Shown: positions 1 through 7,645 of the stretch, piece after piece
Numbering within the stretch: the stretch's first letter is position 1
Layout: each line of letters starts with the position of its first letter
From: Firmicutes bacterium CAG:194
GTDB lineage: Bacteria; Bacillota; Clostridia; Lachnospirales; Lachnospiraceae
DNA: 22,116 nt
Direction of reading: 5' to 3'
Assembly: GCA_000432915.1 (NCBI GenBank)
Contig: HF995229.1
Coordinates: forward strand, 13,240-35,355
Translations under genes and position numbers: made by a program
Notes under the pieces: generated by a model
Told to the model about the DNA's origin: nothing
Database searches by the model: none
The model's input: the letters and a program-made list of their open reading frames with translations, nothing else

Positions 1-630
1 ACCCTATCACAGCAGGAATGGTATTATGTTTTATCCCATGAAACAGCCCACTATCTGCACGGTGATACGATTTATATCTGGCTGATTGAGCTTCTCCGTG
101 TTGTTTTCTGGTGGAACCCGCTGTTTTACCTGTTCCACAGAAAAATAGGCATATACATTGAGGAATCCGCAGATCTGCTGGCAACCGAGCTGCTGGACGA
201 TATGGAAAAGATGGAATATCTGAAATGTCTGGTCAAGGTGGCAAAGCAGAGCATCCATAATCCCCTGCTTTCCTCTTCCGGGCTTTCCTTTGACGGCTAT
301 ACAAATTCAGAATTGACGCAGCGGTATCGCAATGTCATGGAAAGTATCGATGCCCCACAGACATCCCGCAGGAAACGCGGGCAATATGGCTTTGTTGCCA
401 TGATGCTTCTTGTTACCTTTTTATCGTATGCTGTGGTCTTAGAGCCGGTTTCAGAAAAGCCACCTGCTGATGATCCAAATACTTTTACATTACCTACTAC
501 AAACTATTATGCTGTAAAACGAGGCGAATCTCTCTATGAGCTATATATTGACGGAAAACTTATAGGGAAATTTACAGATCCGACAAACTTGCCGGATATA
601 CCCATTTATGAAAAGGAGGATTTACCATGA
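1..630 (+). CDS. BlaR1/MecR1-type M56 metallopeptidase, 3' part
   Basis: The frame is open from the first base of the window, so the start lies outside it. Near the beginning the translation contains HETAHYLHGD, the zinc-binding HExxH motif of M56 membrane peptidases, followed by a WWNPLFYLFHRK segment and an EESADLLATELL stretch where this family keeps its third metal ligand. A hydrophobic helix at about 390-440 is followed by a short C-terminal tail of some 60 residues that should be extracellular. Family members sense a signal outside the cell and then trigger removal of a BlaI/MecI repressor. The tail is much too short to be the penicillin-binding sensor domain of BlaR1, so the signal is probably not a beta-lactam. 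The stop overlaps the next start (ATGA at 627-630), which indicates translational coupling. The family call is firm; the ligand is unknown. Confidence 0.85.
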   Translation, partial: TLSQQEWYYVLSHETAHYLHGDTIYIWLIELLRVVFWWNPLFYLFHRKIGIYIEESADLLATELLDDMEKMEYLKCLVKVAKQSIHNPLLSSSGLSFDGYTNSELTQRYRNVMESIDAPQTSRRKRGQYGFVAMMLLVTFLSYAVVLEPVSEKPPADDPNTFTLPTTNYYAVKRGESLYELYIDGKLIGKFTDPTNLPDIPIYEKEDLP

Positions 631-872
631 AAAAAACACTTTATGCATTACTGATCTGCACCACGCTGACTGTATCTCTGCCAGCTCTCAGTGTCAGCAG
701 TCTAGCTGCTCCTGCAGAAACAACCACAGATAGAAGCATTGAAACTTCATCTGATGTAATGGCACGTAAGCCCGTTACAGAATGGCGCTATAAGGTAATC
801 AACGGATACTTATACAAGAGATTATATGATAAAACCAACGAAAAATGGCTTACTGACTGGATTCCATGTTAG
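627..872 (+). CDS. small secreted protein in the M56/BlaI operon
   Basis: This is an 81-residue protein with a typical signal peptide: MKK, a hydrophobic core to about residue 25, and a likely cleavage site near SLAAPA. The mature part is about 50 residues. It is rich in aromatic and charged residues (WRYKVINGYLYKRLYD, then EKWLTDWIPC) and ends in a single cysteine. An AAAAGGAGGA ribosome binding site at 611-620 and the ATGA overlap with the M56 gene support the start. I recognise no domain. Lying between a membrane peptidase and its presumed repressor, it may be a ligand, substrate or modulator of the sensor; that is inference only. Confidence 0.75.
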   Translation: MKKTLYALLICTTLTVSLPALSVSSLAAPAETTTDRSIETSSDVMARKPVTEWRYKVINGYLYKRLYDKTNEKWLTDWIPC

Positions 873-886
873 GAGGAATAAAAAAC

Positions 887-1303
887 ATGCCAAAGAAACA
901 ACCTTTTCAGAAAATTACAAACCGAGAACTGGAGATCCTGCAATTATTATGGCACACGGATCATCCGCTTATCGCATCTGAAATTGCCACGCTCAAACCG
1001 GATCTGACGATCAATACGGTACAGGCAGTACTGCGGAACCTGTTAAAATACAAGTATATCGAAGTCGCAGACATCGTATACAGCGGAACCGTACTGACAC
1101 GAAGCTACAGACCGCTGATCACCGAGCAGGATTTCGGTGTCAGTCAGGTAATTCGCGATTTCCATTCCTTTGAAGGGCTTTCCGTACCACATCTGGTAGC
1201 GGGCTTATTAAATGAGCCGATCACAGCAGATGAGATCTCAGAGCTGGAAACAATGATCGCGCAGCAGAAAGAGCGGCTGAAACAGCGCAAATCTGAAAAG
1301 TAG
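887..1303 (+). CDS. BlaI/MecI/CopY-family winged-helix repressor
   Basis: The protein has 138 residues, the usual size for the family. The N-terminal winged helix carries the recognisable pattern NRELEILQLLW, then a recognition helix around TINTVQAVLRNLLKYKYIEV. The C-terminal helical part is of the kind used for dimerisation. The start at 887 was chosen because AGGAGG at 871-876 is correctly placed; an in-frame ATG at 866 lies ahead of that site. BlaI-type proteins hold their own operon off until a partner M56 peptidase causes them to be cleaved. The gene here follows the peptidase and the small secreted protein, whereas the classical order puts the repressor first. No operator can be named because the operon promoter lies outside the window. 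Confidence 0.88.
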   Translation: MPKKQPFQKITNRELEILQLLWHTDHPLIASEIATLKPDLTINTVQAVLRNLLKYKYIEVADIVYSGTVLTRSYRPLITEQDFGVSQVIRDFHSFEGLSVPHLVAGLLNEPITADEISELETMIAQQKERLKQRKSEK

Positions 1304-1361
1304 TATAACGACAACTGAATATGGAAGCTGTTTGATATATGTCAAACAGCAAATGCTTTAA

Positions 1362-1394
1362 AAGGGCTCCGGGAATTTTTCCCGGAGCCCTTAC
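1362..1394. terminator. bidirectional intrinsic terminator
   Basis: A perfect 14-bp stem pairs 1362-1375 (AAGGGCTCCGGGAA) with 1379-1392 around a 3-base loop, with A-rich sequence on the left and T-rich sequence on the right. It lies between the convergent repressor gene (ends 1303) and the secreted transglutaminase-like gene (ends 1415) and can serve both. A second perfect hairpin of 9 bp, GCTGTTTGA/TCAAACAGC at 1327-1350, precedes it without a T-run. Confidence 0.88.
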
Positions 1395-1414
1395 CTTATT
1401 ATGTATTATGTACC

Positions 1415-4192
1415 TTATTTAAATTTTGCCTTCTTATGAGCACCCTTCTTGCAGATGATCTTTTTATACGCTTTCTTCTGCTTCTTTGGTACTTTAAAGG
1501 TTGCCTTTTTGGTAATGCCCTTAAATGCCTTTGCACCGATTGATTTTGCTTTCAGCTTTGTCGTCTTGATCGTCACTGTCCTGATCGCTTTACAGCCACT
1601 GAATGCTGATTTGCCGATCTTTGCAATATTGCTTCCGATCGTTACGGTTTTCAATTTCTTGCAATTCTGGCAGGCCTTATCTGCAATAGAAGTTACTTTA
1701 TAAGTAATACCATCGATCGTCACTGTCTGTGGAATGGTGATTTTGGTAACCTTTTTGTTTTTCGGACCATAGTAAGCAACTTCTCCGGCTGTTGCATCTG
1801 CCTTTGTTACCTTATATGATCCTGTGGAAGCTGTTAAAACAGTGCCTGCTGCAGGGGTTTTTACCGGATCTTTTGCCGGATCTCTCGTGGTAGTTCCGCT
1901 GCCTGGCTTCTTTGTATCATCCTGTTTTCCTGTTGTGGTTCCGCCTGATGTGGTCCCACCTGTTCCTGTTGTACCGGAGCCCGATTTTGTTACAGTTACT
2001 GTATAAGTTGTCTTATATCCTTTATACGTAACAGTTACTGTCTGTGTACCTGTCTTGTATCTGCTGTATCCTCTGTATTTTACAGATGCAAGATCTTTTG
2101 TGGGCAAAGCCACTTCCGTTCCATCCGAAAGGACATAATATACTGCATTACCACTCTTATCTAACGCCTTGCCATATTTGTACTCTGTCACTTTTGGCAC
2201 TACCTTCAGCCCGGTAATGCTTACCACTTTGATATCATAGCTTGCCTGTAAGCCCTTATAGCTTACTGTCACTGTCTGTGTACCTGCCCTGCTCATATCA
2301 TAGCCGGTGCAGACTGCCTTGGAAATATCCGATACAACTGTTTTTGTATCATCTGCCATCACCAGATACAATTTGAAATCCGGTACAAATGTATCTCCGA
2401 CCAGATAATATTTATCTGCCTTTGGTTCTACCGCAAGCTTTGCAACATCCAGTACGTTGATATCAAATGTTGTTTCATGTCCCTGGTAGGTTACTTTCAC
2501 AGTCTGTGTACCGGCCTTGGTTATATCAAAACCAGTACATTCCGATTTGGATACATCGATCTGCGATTCTGTTCCATCTGTCATCTGTGCATATAAGGTA
2601 TATTCCGGAATAAAATGATCGCCCTTGACATAAACTGCATTCTCTGCAGGCTCAACTCTGATTCCCTTTACACCTACTACCTCAATATCAAAGGTTGTGG
2701 TAAAGCCCTTGTAGGCTACAGTAACTGTCTGTTTTCCGGGCGTATTCATATCATAACCGCTGAGTTCTCCCAGACCTTTTCCAAGTTCGAACTTATCTGT
2801 ATAATAGCCTCCGTTTCCGAAGAAATCTCCGCCAGTCTTAAACTTGTATGTAGTCTGTAAATATAACTTATAATCCTTGGAAATGTCATCTCCGCAGGCA
2901 TATTTTTCTTTAGTGTCTTCTACAATGATTCCTTTTACGGTATTGCTGTAAGATACAGCACCTCTTTCACTTGGCTTATGACCAAGCCCCATCCGATATG
3001 CCGGTATTCCATAGTTGTCATAAGTACACTTCTGCCCAGATTTATTTTTGGAGCTTCCTTCTCCCCAATATTGATTATTGCAATCCCATGTCAGATCCAT
3101 GTAATGCCATGTACCATTATAATACACAACGTTCCATGCATGCCCCTGCCCTGTATGTGTTTCATCAAATACACCTACAGAAGATCCCAGACCGGAAACA
3201 TATAAACTTGGAATGCCTGCAGCACGAAACATAATATTTCCCAGTGTCGCAAACCCTCCGCAAATAGCCCTCTTGTTCTGAAAAGCATAATCAAGCTCAT
3301 CTCCTACGTTTCCGCCATTATTCAGCAGTTCATAATCATATGCAAGATTATTACAAACCCAATCATGAATTGCCTGAATTTTCTGCTCAGCTGTACTGAG
3401 GTTCTTCACAAGATCCTTTGCCGTCTGTACAACCTCTTCATAACTGTCTGCCTGTACAGATGCAATAGTTGCCGGATTGGTATAGTTTTTAATCTGTTCC
3501 TCTGTTTTTTTATTTAATTCATTCAGAAGATCCGTATTTTCCTTCGCATATGGAGCGTAGAAAGAAAGATCCGATCCCTTTTTCTCAATATATACGACAG
3601 CCTGCCACTGAAGACTGTCAGCATATCTGGTCGCATATACCTGTGCGAAAGCAACATGCAAACCATCTTCCATGTCCGGTTTCTGAGAAAAATCAATAGA
3701 TACACTACATTTTGTTCCAGAAAATTTAGACTCATTGACACGTTTCATATCCAAATATGATTGGGCAAACCATTGCTGTTTCATAACAGAAGAAGCTACA
3801 CCAGCATAGGCATCGACTAATGAAAATGTCAATACATTATTTTCCAATTTCGCTGTCCACTCCGGAATCGTCTGTCCCGGAATCTCGGAAGACACCAATT
3901 CGGATGTTCCACCTGTTCCTGCTGTTGTCCCCTCTTCTGTATCGCTTTCTATCTCAGATAAAACATCTTCCCCAACATCCCCTGAAACCGTCTGCTCTGT
4001 TTCTTCCAAAGCAGCCTGCCCGGCTTCTTCCGAAGCTGTCTGCTCCGTAGTCTCAGAAGCGATCACACTTGATACATCGATCGTTTCTTCCGCCTGTACT
4101 GCAAGCGGTTCTACAGCTGTCATAAGCATGCTCAGACAAAGCAGCCATGCAGCACCCTTCCATCCTGCAGATTTCTTTCTTATTGTTTTCAT
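1415..4192 (-). CDS. secreted transglutaminase-like protein with Ig-like and BspA-type repeats
   Basis: This is a 925-residue exported protein. Residues 1-34 form a signal peptide ending in VQAEE. Residues 36-105 are an acidic, Thr/Ser/Glu-rich linker. The transglutaminase-like core lies at about 265-375: catalytic Cys311 in RAICGGFATLG, His351 in GHAWNVVYY and Asp366 in YMDLTWD. Four related Ig-like modules of about 75 residues follow at roughly 415-735, each ending in a form of GTQTVTVTYKG. A Gly/Thr/Lys-rich linker spans 736-785. Residues 790-925 form a BspA-type leucine-rich end (AFSGCKAIRTVTI) that is very lysine-rich. I see no LPxTG motif, so attachment may rest on the basic end. A ribosome binding site (GGGAGG on the minus strand) at about 4201-4206 fits the start. 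The role is probably surface protein remodelling or adhesion; the substrate cannot be told. Confidence 0.85.
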   Translation of the reverse strand: MKTIRKKSAGWKGAAWLLCLSMLMTAVEPLAVQAEETIDVSSVIASETTEQTASEEAGQAALEETEQTVSGDVGEDVLSEIESDTEEGTTAGTGGTSELVSSEIPGQTIPEWTAKLENNVLTFSLVDAYAGVASSVMKQQWFAQSYLDMKRVNESKFSGTKCSVSIDFSQKPDMEDGLHVAFAQVYATRYADSLQWQAVVYIEKKGSDLSFYAPYAKENTDLLNELNKKTEEQIKNYTNPATIASVQADSYEEVVQTAKDLVKNLSTAEQKIQAIHDWVCNNLAYDYELLNNGGNVGDELDYAFQNKRAICGGFATLGNIMFRAAGIPSLYVSGLGSSVGVFDETHTGQGHAWNVVYYNGTWHYMDLTWDCNNQYWGEGSSKNKSGQKCTYDNYGIPAYRMGLGHKPSERGAVSYSNTVKGIIVEDTKEKYACGDDISKDYKLYLQTTYKFKTGGDFFGNGGYYTDKFELGKGLGELSGYDMNTPGKQTVTVAYKGFTTTFDIEVVGVKGIRVEPAENAVYVKGDHFIPEYTLYAQMTDGTESQIDVSKSECTGFDITKAGTQTVKVTYQGHETTFDINVLDVAKLAVEPKADKYYLVGDTFVPDFKLYLVMADDTKTVVSDISKAVCTGYDMSRAGTQTVTVSYKGLQASYDIKVVSITGLKVVPKVTEYKYGKALDKSGNAVYYVLSDGTEVALPTKDLASVKYRGYSRYKTGTQTVTVTYKGYKTTYTVTVTKSGSGTTGTGGTTSGGTTTGKQDDTKKPGSGTTTRDPAKDPVKTPAAGTVLTASTGSYKVTKADATAGEVAYYGPKNKKVTKITIPQTVTIDGITYKVTSIADKACQNCKKLKTVTIGSNIAKIGKSAFSGCKAIRTVTIKTTKLKAKSIGAKAFKGITKKATFKVPKKQKKAYKKIICKKGAHKKAKFK

Positions 4193-4234
4193 GCAATTAC
4201 CTCCCTGTTTTTATTACGATCTCTCGTTACTTCT

Positions 4235-4258
4235 ATTATAAATCGTAAAACAGTTTAG
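4235..4258 (-). promoter_or_regulatory. probable promoter of the transglutaminase-like gene with a LytTR-like box
   Basis: On the minus strand a perfect TATAAT -10 hexamer lies at 4235-4240, 43 bases ahead of the start. No acceptable -35 lies 16-18 bases upstream. Instead ACAGTTTAG at 4250-4258 (plus strand) matches the nine-base half-site reported for LytTR proteins such as AgrA, [TA][AC][CA]GTTN[AG][TG]. A weaker copy, AGCGTTTTG, is at 4281-4289. A good -10, a poor -35 and a possible activator box suggest control by the divergent LytTR regulator. The -10 is fairly convincing; the box is tentative. Confidence 0.45.
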
Positions 4259-4311
4259 ACGTTTTTACCGCGTGTAATGTAGCGTTTTGGGCACGAAATG
4301 CAGTTTTAATG

Positions 4312-4340
4312 TTGAAAAAGAAGTACAGATACAGTACAAT
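4312..4340 (+). promoter_or_regulatory. sigma-A-type promoter of the LytTR regulator
   Basis: TTGAAA at 4312-4317 and TACAAT at 4335-4340 are separated by 17 bases, close to vegetative consensus. Transcription would start near 4347, ahead of the GGGAGGAG ribosome binding site at 4363-4370. This placement rules against a start at the upstream in-frame ATG at 4287. Confidence 0.7.
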
Positions 4341-4376
4341 ACGAACGAACAGAACAGATGCAGGGAGGAGTCTAAA

Positions 4377-5087
4377 TTGCGAATAGCATTATGTGATGAC
4401 AATCAGGATTTTTTACAGAGTACAGCAAATTTGATCAGACAATGGGCTGCGGAAAGCGGTATCACAGCAGAGCTGTTTCCCTTTGACAATGGGGACGCGC
4501 TGCTTTCTAAGATCACAGGTACACATATGGATATCGTATTTCTTGATATTCTTATGCCACTGCAAAACGGAATTGATATCGGCAGGGAGCTCAGGCAGCA
4601 TGACAATGTCGTACAGATCATCTATTTGACATCCTCTCCTGAATTTGCCCTGGAATCCTATGAAACTAAGGCACAGGGCTATCTTTTGAAGCCTGTTTCC
4701 TACGAAAAGCTAAAGGAAACGCTGGATGAATGCGGTCATACATGCACCATCCATCAGAAAAATATGGTTCTGAAAACAGCACAGGGCTACCAGCGGGTGT
4801 ATTTTCATGACATCGAATTTGCCGAAGCCCAGAATAAAAAAGTGCTTTTTTATCTGCGGACAGGACAGGTCATCACGACCATCACCCCATTTCATGTTGT
4901 GGAAGATCAGTTTCTGGAAGAAGATGGCTTTTTCAAATGTCACCGCAGTTATCTTGTCTACTTTCCTAACGTAGACCATTTCAACGCGTCCGAAATCTTC
5001 ATGAAATCCGGGCTGCGTGTTCCGATTGCACGCGGTTACAGCAAAGCATTTAAAGAGGTCTTCTTCAGTCTGATGTTCCCGGAGTAG
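4377..5087 (+). CDS. LytTR-family response regulator
   Basis: This is a 236-residue two-domain regulator of the AgrA/VirR type. The receiver (about 1-120) has the acidic pocket Asp7-Asp8 in LRIALCDDN, phospho-acceptor Asp57 in IVFLDILMP, a Thr/Ser switch in LTSSPE and Lys in LLKPVS. The C-terminal LytTR DNA-binding domain covers about 130-236 (FKCHRSYLVYFPNVDHF). The start is a TTG at 4377, five to seven bases after GGGAGGAG. It gives the usual N-terminus beginning just before the first beta strand, and a consensus-like promoter lies directly upstream. No histidine kinase is seen next to it, so it is an orphan within this window. It is divergent from the transglutaminase-like gene and may control it. 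Confidence 0.9.
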   Translation: MRIALCDDNQDFLQSTANLIRQWAAESGITAELFPFDNGDALLSKITGTHMDIVFLDILMPLQNGIDIGRELRQHDNVVQIIYLTSSPEFALESYETKAQGYLLKPVSYEKLKETLDECGHTCTIHQKNMVLKTAQGYQRVYFHDIEFAEAQNKKVLFYLRTGQVITTITPFHVVEDQFLEEDGFFKCHRSYLVYFPNVDHFNASEIFMKSGLRVPIARGYSKAFKEVFFSLMFPE

Positions 5088-5101
5088 AGAAAGGAACCTA
5101 A

Positions 5102-5133
5102 AAGGAGCAGCTACCATCTGGTAACTGCTCCTT
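5102..5133. terminator. bidirectional terminator
   Basis: AAGGAGCAG (5102-5110) pairs with CTGCTCCTT (5125-5133). After one mismatch the stem continues with TACC/GGTA around a 4-base loop. T-rich sequence follows on the plus side. It separates the convergent regulator (ends 5087) and wall hydrolase (ends 5158). Confidence 0.75.
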
Positions 5134-5157
5134 ATCATTTCTCTTATTTTATTCAGA

Positions 5158-6411
5158 TTAGAAAATTCTTCTGACTGCAAGTACGCTTCTGTAATCTGCA
5201 TTGGAAACCTTGATACCGGTTGCTGCTGTAGAAGCATGTACGATCTGTCCGCCGCCGATGTAAAGACCAACGTGACCACTGTAGCATACAAGATCGCCGG
5301 GCTGCGCATTTGCAAGACCGCCTACATCATAACCACAGCCTCTCTGTGCACCGGAGGAATGTGGAAGGCTGACACCGAAGTTAGCATATACGCTCATGGT
5401 AAAGCCGGAGCAGTCTGTTCCGTTTGTCAGACTGGAACCACCATATACATATGGGTTACCGACAAACTGGAGTGCATAGCTTGCTACGCTCGCGCCTGCG
5501 CCGCCGCCTGATACAGATGCGGAAGATCCGCTTCCTGAAGAAGACTTACCGCTCTTCTTGCTGGCTGCTGCATTGGCTGCTTTTCTTTCTGCCTCTTCCT
5601 TTGCAAGTCTGGCTTCTTCTTCTGCCTTGGACTCTGCTTTTACAAACTCTGTATGAAGCTCCACAAACTCTGTGGATACATATCCTTCACCTTCTTCGAT
5701 CGGAACCTTTACCCATCCGTCCAGTTCATCTTCCTGTAATACGGAGAGATCATCCTCCAGACCAACCATACCAAGTACAGCCGAATCAACGGTTGGCTCT
5801 TCTCTTACAAATAAAGTGGTTGTTGTAACAGTTGCGATTCTGTTACCGACTTCCTTTGCCAGTGCAATGGCAGCTTCTCCTGTCACACAGTACTCTGCTT
5901 TAACATAACCTGTTACACTGCCTGATGTGATCTGATACCATCCACCGTCTGCTTCCGATACGAAATCACCAACTGATTTATTATACAGCTTGCCGACGAT
6001 CTCTGCTTCCTCGCTCGGCTCCTGTCTGACATTGACATAATCGTTACATTTTGCAATAACAAGATTTGCATATTGTGCTTCTGCACTTTCCGCAACTGCA
6101 TCTTCACCGGAAATGGTAATGTCTGCCTCTTCTTCCGCAACTTCCGCTGCGACATCCAGAACCGTTTCTCCGCCGACTTCTGCTTCCTGTGGCAGTGTTG
6201 CCTTCTCCAGATTATCTGCTACAACCGCACCTGCTGTCATCTTCAGATCTCCGTTGGAAGCAACCGTAATGTCGCTGCCGTTTAATGTAGTTGCAGCTCC
6301 GGCAGATGGTAATGTGCTTGAGAGAGATGAAGCAGATACCGGAATTACTGTATTTATTGTCATTGCAGCCGCAAGTGCGAATGCAAACATTTTTCTGTTT
6401 TTGTTTAACAT
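5158..6411 (-). CDS. secreted SH3 and NlpC/P60 peptidoglycan hydrolase
   Basis: This is a 417-residue exported protein. Residues 1-28 are a signal peptide (ending PVSASS). An acidic stretch covers 80-110. Two bacterial SH3 domains follow: about 115-175 (NDYVNVRQEPSEEAEIVGKL) and 192-252 (TTLFVREEPTVDSAVLG). A charged Ala/Glu/Lys helix (255-285) and a Ser/Gly linker (286-306) lead into the NlpC/P60 domain (307-417). The catalytic residues are Cys334 in GTDCSGF, His380 in SGHVGLYIGGG and His392 in IVHAS. Such enzymes cut stem-peptide bonds such as D-gamma-glutamyl-diaminopimelate during growth and division. A GGAGG ribosome binding site (about 6415-6420) and a strong promoter lie upstream. All catalytic residues are present, so it should be active. 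Confidence 0.93.
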   Translation of the reverse strand: MLNKNRKMFAFALAAAMTINTVIPVSASSLSSTLPSAGAATTLNGSDITVASNGDLKMTAGAVVADNLEKATLPQEAEVGGETVLDVAAEVAEEEADITISGEDAVAESAEAQYANLVIAKCNDYVNVRQEPSEEAEIVGKLYNKSVGDFVSEADGGWYQITSGSVTGYVKAEYCVTGEAAIALAKEVGNRIATVTTTTLFVREEPTVDSAVLGMVGLEDDLSVLQEDELDGWVKVPIEEGEGYVSTEFVELHTEFVKAESKAEEEARLAKEEAERKAANAAASKKSGKSSSGSGSSASVSGGGAGASVASYALQFVGNPYVYGGSSLTNGTDCSGFTMSVYANFGVSLPHSSGAQRGCGYDVGGLANAQPGDLVCYSGHVGLYIGGGQIVHASTAATGIKVSNADYRSVLAVRRIF

Positions 6412-6445
6412 ACTTCCTCCAAAATTGTTGATTATTTCTTACATT

Positions 6446-6462
6446 TGTTACAAATTTGTTAA
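6446..6462. promoter_or_regulatory. WalR-like box in the wall hydrolase leader
   Basis: TGTTAC-AAATT-TGTTAA on the plus strand matches the WalR (YycF) consensus TGTWAH-N5-TGTWAH exactly, and a further half-site TGTAAT follows at 6466-6471. WalR controls wall hydrolases in Firmicutes. The box sits just downstream of the -10, where binding would be expected to repress. The region is AT-rich, so chance is not excluded. Confidence 0.4.
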
Positions 6463-6473
6463 ATCTGTAATAA

Positions 6474-6502
6474 AATATAACACCATACAGCTCTCTTGTC
6501 AA
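6474..6502 (-). promoter_or_regulatory. promoter of the NlpC/P60 gene
   Basis: On the minus strand TTGACA (6497-6502) and TATATT (6474-6479) are 17 bases apart, with a consensus -35 and a near-consensus -10. The start codon is at 6411, giving a leader of about 55 bases that contains the WalR-like box. Confidence 0.78.
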
Positions 6503-6563
6503 CCCGATTGGAGAAAATGGTTAAAATTTCCTTTAACGATTAAGTTGGCGTATTTACGCAGTT

Positions 6564-7484
6564 TTAAAGTGTTAACAGATCCTCCTGCACACTTGTCACC
6601 GCATTGGCGCCGTCTGCTGCCGCTGTCAGGATCTGACGCAGTGCTTTTGTCCTGACATCGCCTGCCGCGTAGATACCTTTTACGGATGTTCTGCAGTCTT
6701 CACCTGCGATCAGATACCCTTTTTCATCCTGTCCTGCCAGTCCTTTTACAAAGGCGGTATCCGGGATCGTACCAACCGCAATGAAAACACCGTCTGTCGG
6801 AAGTACTTCTTCTCTGTTTTCTTTATTATAGAAGAGAGTTACCTGCTCTACCTGTTCCTCTCCTGCGATTTTCTTTACCTCCGCATTCCAGATCACTTCC
6901 ACATTGGAAAGAGAAAGCATATGTTCCTGCAAGAGCTTTGCTGCACGCAGGCTGTCTCTTCTGTGCACCAGATAAACCTTTTTACAGAAGCGCGCCAGAA
7001 AGATCGCATCTTCCACAGCCACATCGCCACCACCGACAACAACAGCCGTACGGTTTCTGAAAAAGGCACCGTCGCAGGTCGCGCAATAGGAAACCCCCAT
7101 GCCTGCCAGTTCTTCTTCCCCGGGAATATGCAGCTTCGCATGATGTGCTCCTGTAGCGATCAGAACTGTCCTTGCTTCCATACATCCCTGATCTGTATTA
7201 AGCACCTTTGTCGCGCCCTGATCTATTATATTTTTAACCTCTGCAGTCCGGATCTCCGCACCCAGACGCAGGGCATGTTCCTTAAATTTTTCACTCAGAT
7301 CAAAACCGCTGATTTCCGGAAGTCCCGGGTAATTATCGACTTCATAGGTCGTCAGGACCTGTCCACCGCTGATACCGGTCTTTTCCAAAACAGCAGCTTT
7401 TAATCCCGCCCGCTGTGCATAAATGGCTGCTGCCATTCCGGCAGGACCGCTTCCGATAATTAACAGATCATATATTTGTGCCAT
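6564..7484 (-). CDS. trxB: thioredoxin reductase
   Basis: This is a 306-residue FAD/NADPH flavoprotein of the low-molecular-weight thioredoxin reductase family, which passes electrons from NADPH to thioredoxin in the cytoplasm. The FAD-binding GSGPAG is at 11-16, and the redox-active pair is CATC at 134-137. The nucleotide-binding GGGDVAVE starts at 151 and is followed by HRRDSLR at 174-180, the arrangement usual for NADPH. The C-terminal FAD motif is GIYAAGDVR. The start at 7484 was chosen over an upstream ATG (7514) because AAAGGA sits just ahead of it and it gives the normal N-terminus. Thioredoxin itself is not in the window. Confidence 0.93.
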   Translation of the reverse strand: MAQIYDLLIIGSGPAGMAAAIYAQRAGLKAAVLEKTGISGGQVLTTYEVDNYPGLPEISGFDLSEKFKEHALRLGAEIRTAEVKNIIDQGATKVLNTDQGCMEARTVLIATGAHHAKLHIPGEEELAGMGVSYCATCDGAFFRNRTAVVVGGGDVAVEDAIFLARFCKKVYLVHRRDSLRAAKLLQEHMLSLSNVEVIWNAEVKKIAGEEQVEQVTLFYNKENREEVLPTDGVFIAVGTIPDTAFVKGLAGQDEKGYLIAGEDCRTSVKGIYAAGDVRTKALRQILTAAADGANAVTSVQEDLLTL

Positions 7485-7535
7485 ACTTTTTATCCTTTCG
7501 TCTATACCGTTCATACCATAATTTTCCCAACATGT

Positions 7536-7541
7536 ATTATA
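7536..7541 (-). promoter_or_regulatory. -10 element upstream of trxB
   Basis: A perfect TATAAT lies on the minus strand about 52 bases before the trxB start. The -35 region 16-18 bases upstream is poor (TTCGTT-like), so either the promoter is weak or an activator helps. Low to moderate support. Confidence 0.4.
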
Positions 7542-7606
7542 TTACCATACATTTCCCCAAACGAAAACACATCATAATAAAGTGTGCGCATCTATACAGC
7601 AAGAAA

Positions 7607-7632
7607 CCGGTGCCTCCTTCCGAAAGCACCGG
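7607..7632 (-). terminator. terminator of the CotF/ferritin-like gene
   Basis: CCGGTGC (7607-7613) and GCACCGG (7626-7632) form a 7-bp GC-rich stem with a 12-base loop. On the minus strand it is followed by TTTCTTG. It lies just after the gene that ends at 7646. Confidence 0.6.
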
Positions 7633-7645
7633 CAGACTGTACGTT

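Noticed and set aside
4710..5315. Minus-strand open frame of 201 codons opposite the LytTR regulator
   Set aside because: It overlaps the regulator, a hairpin terminator and the end of the wall hydrolase gene, and has no family features.
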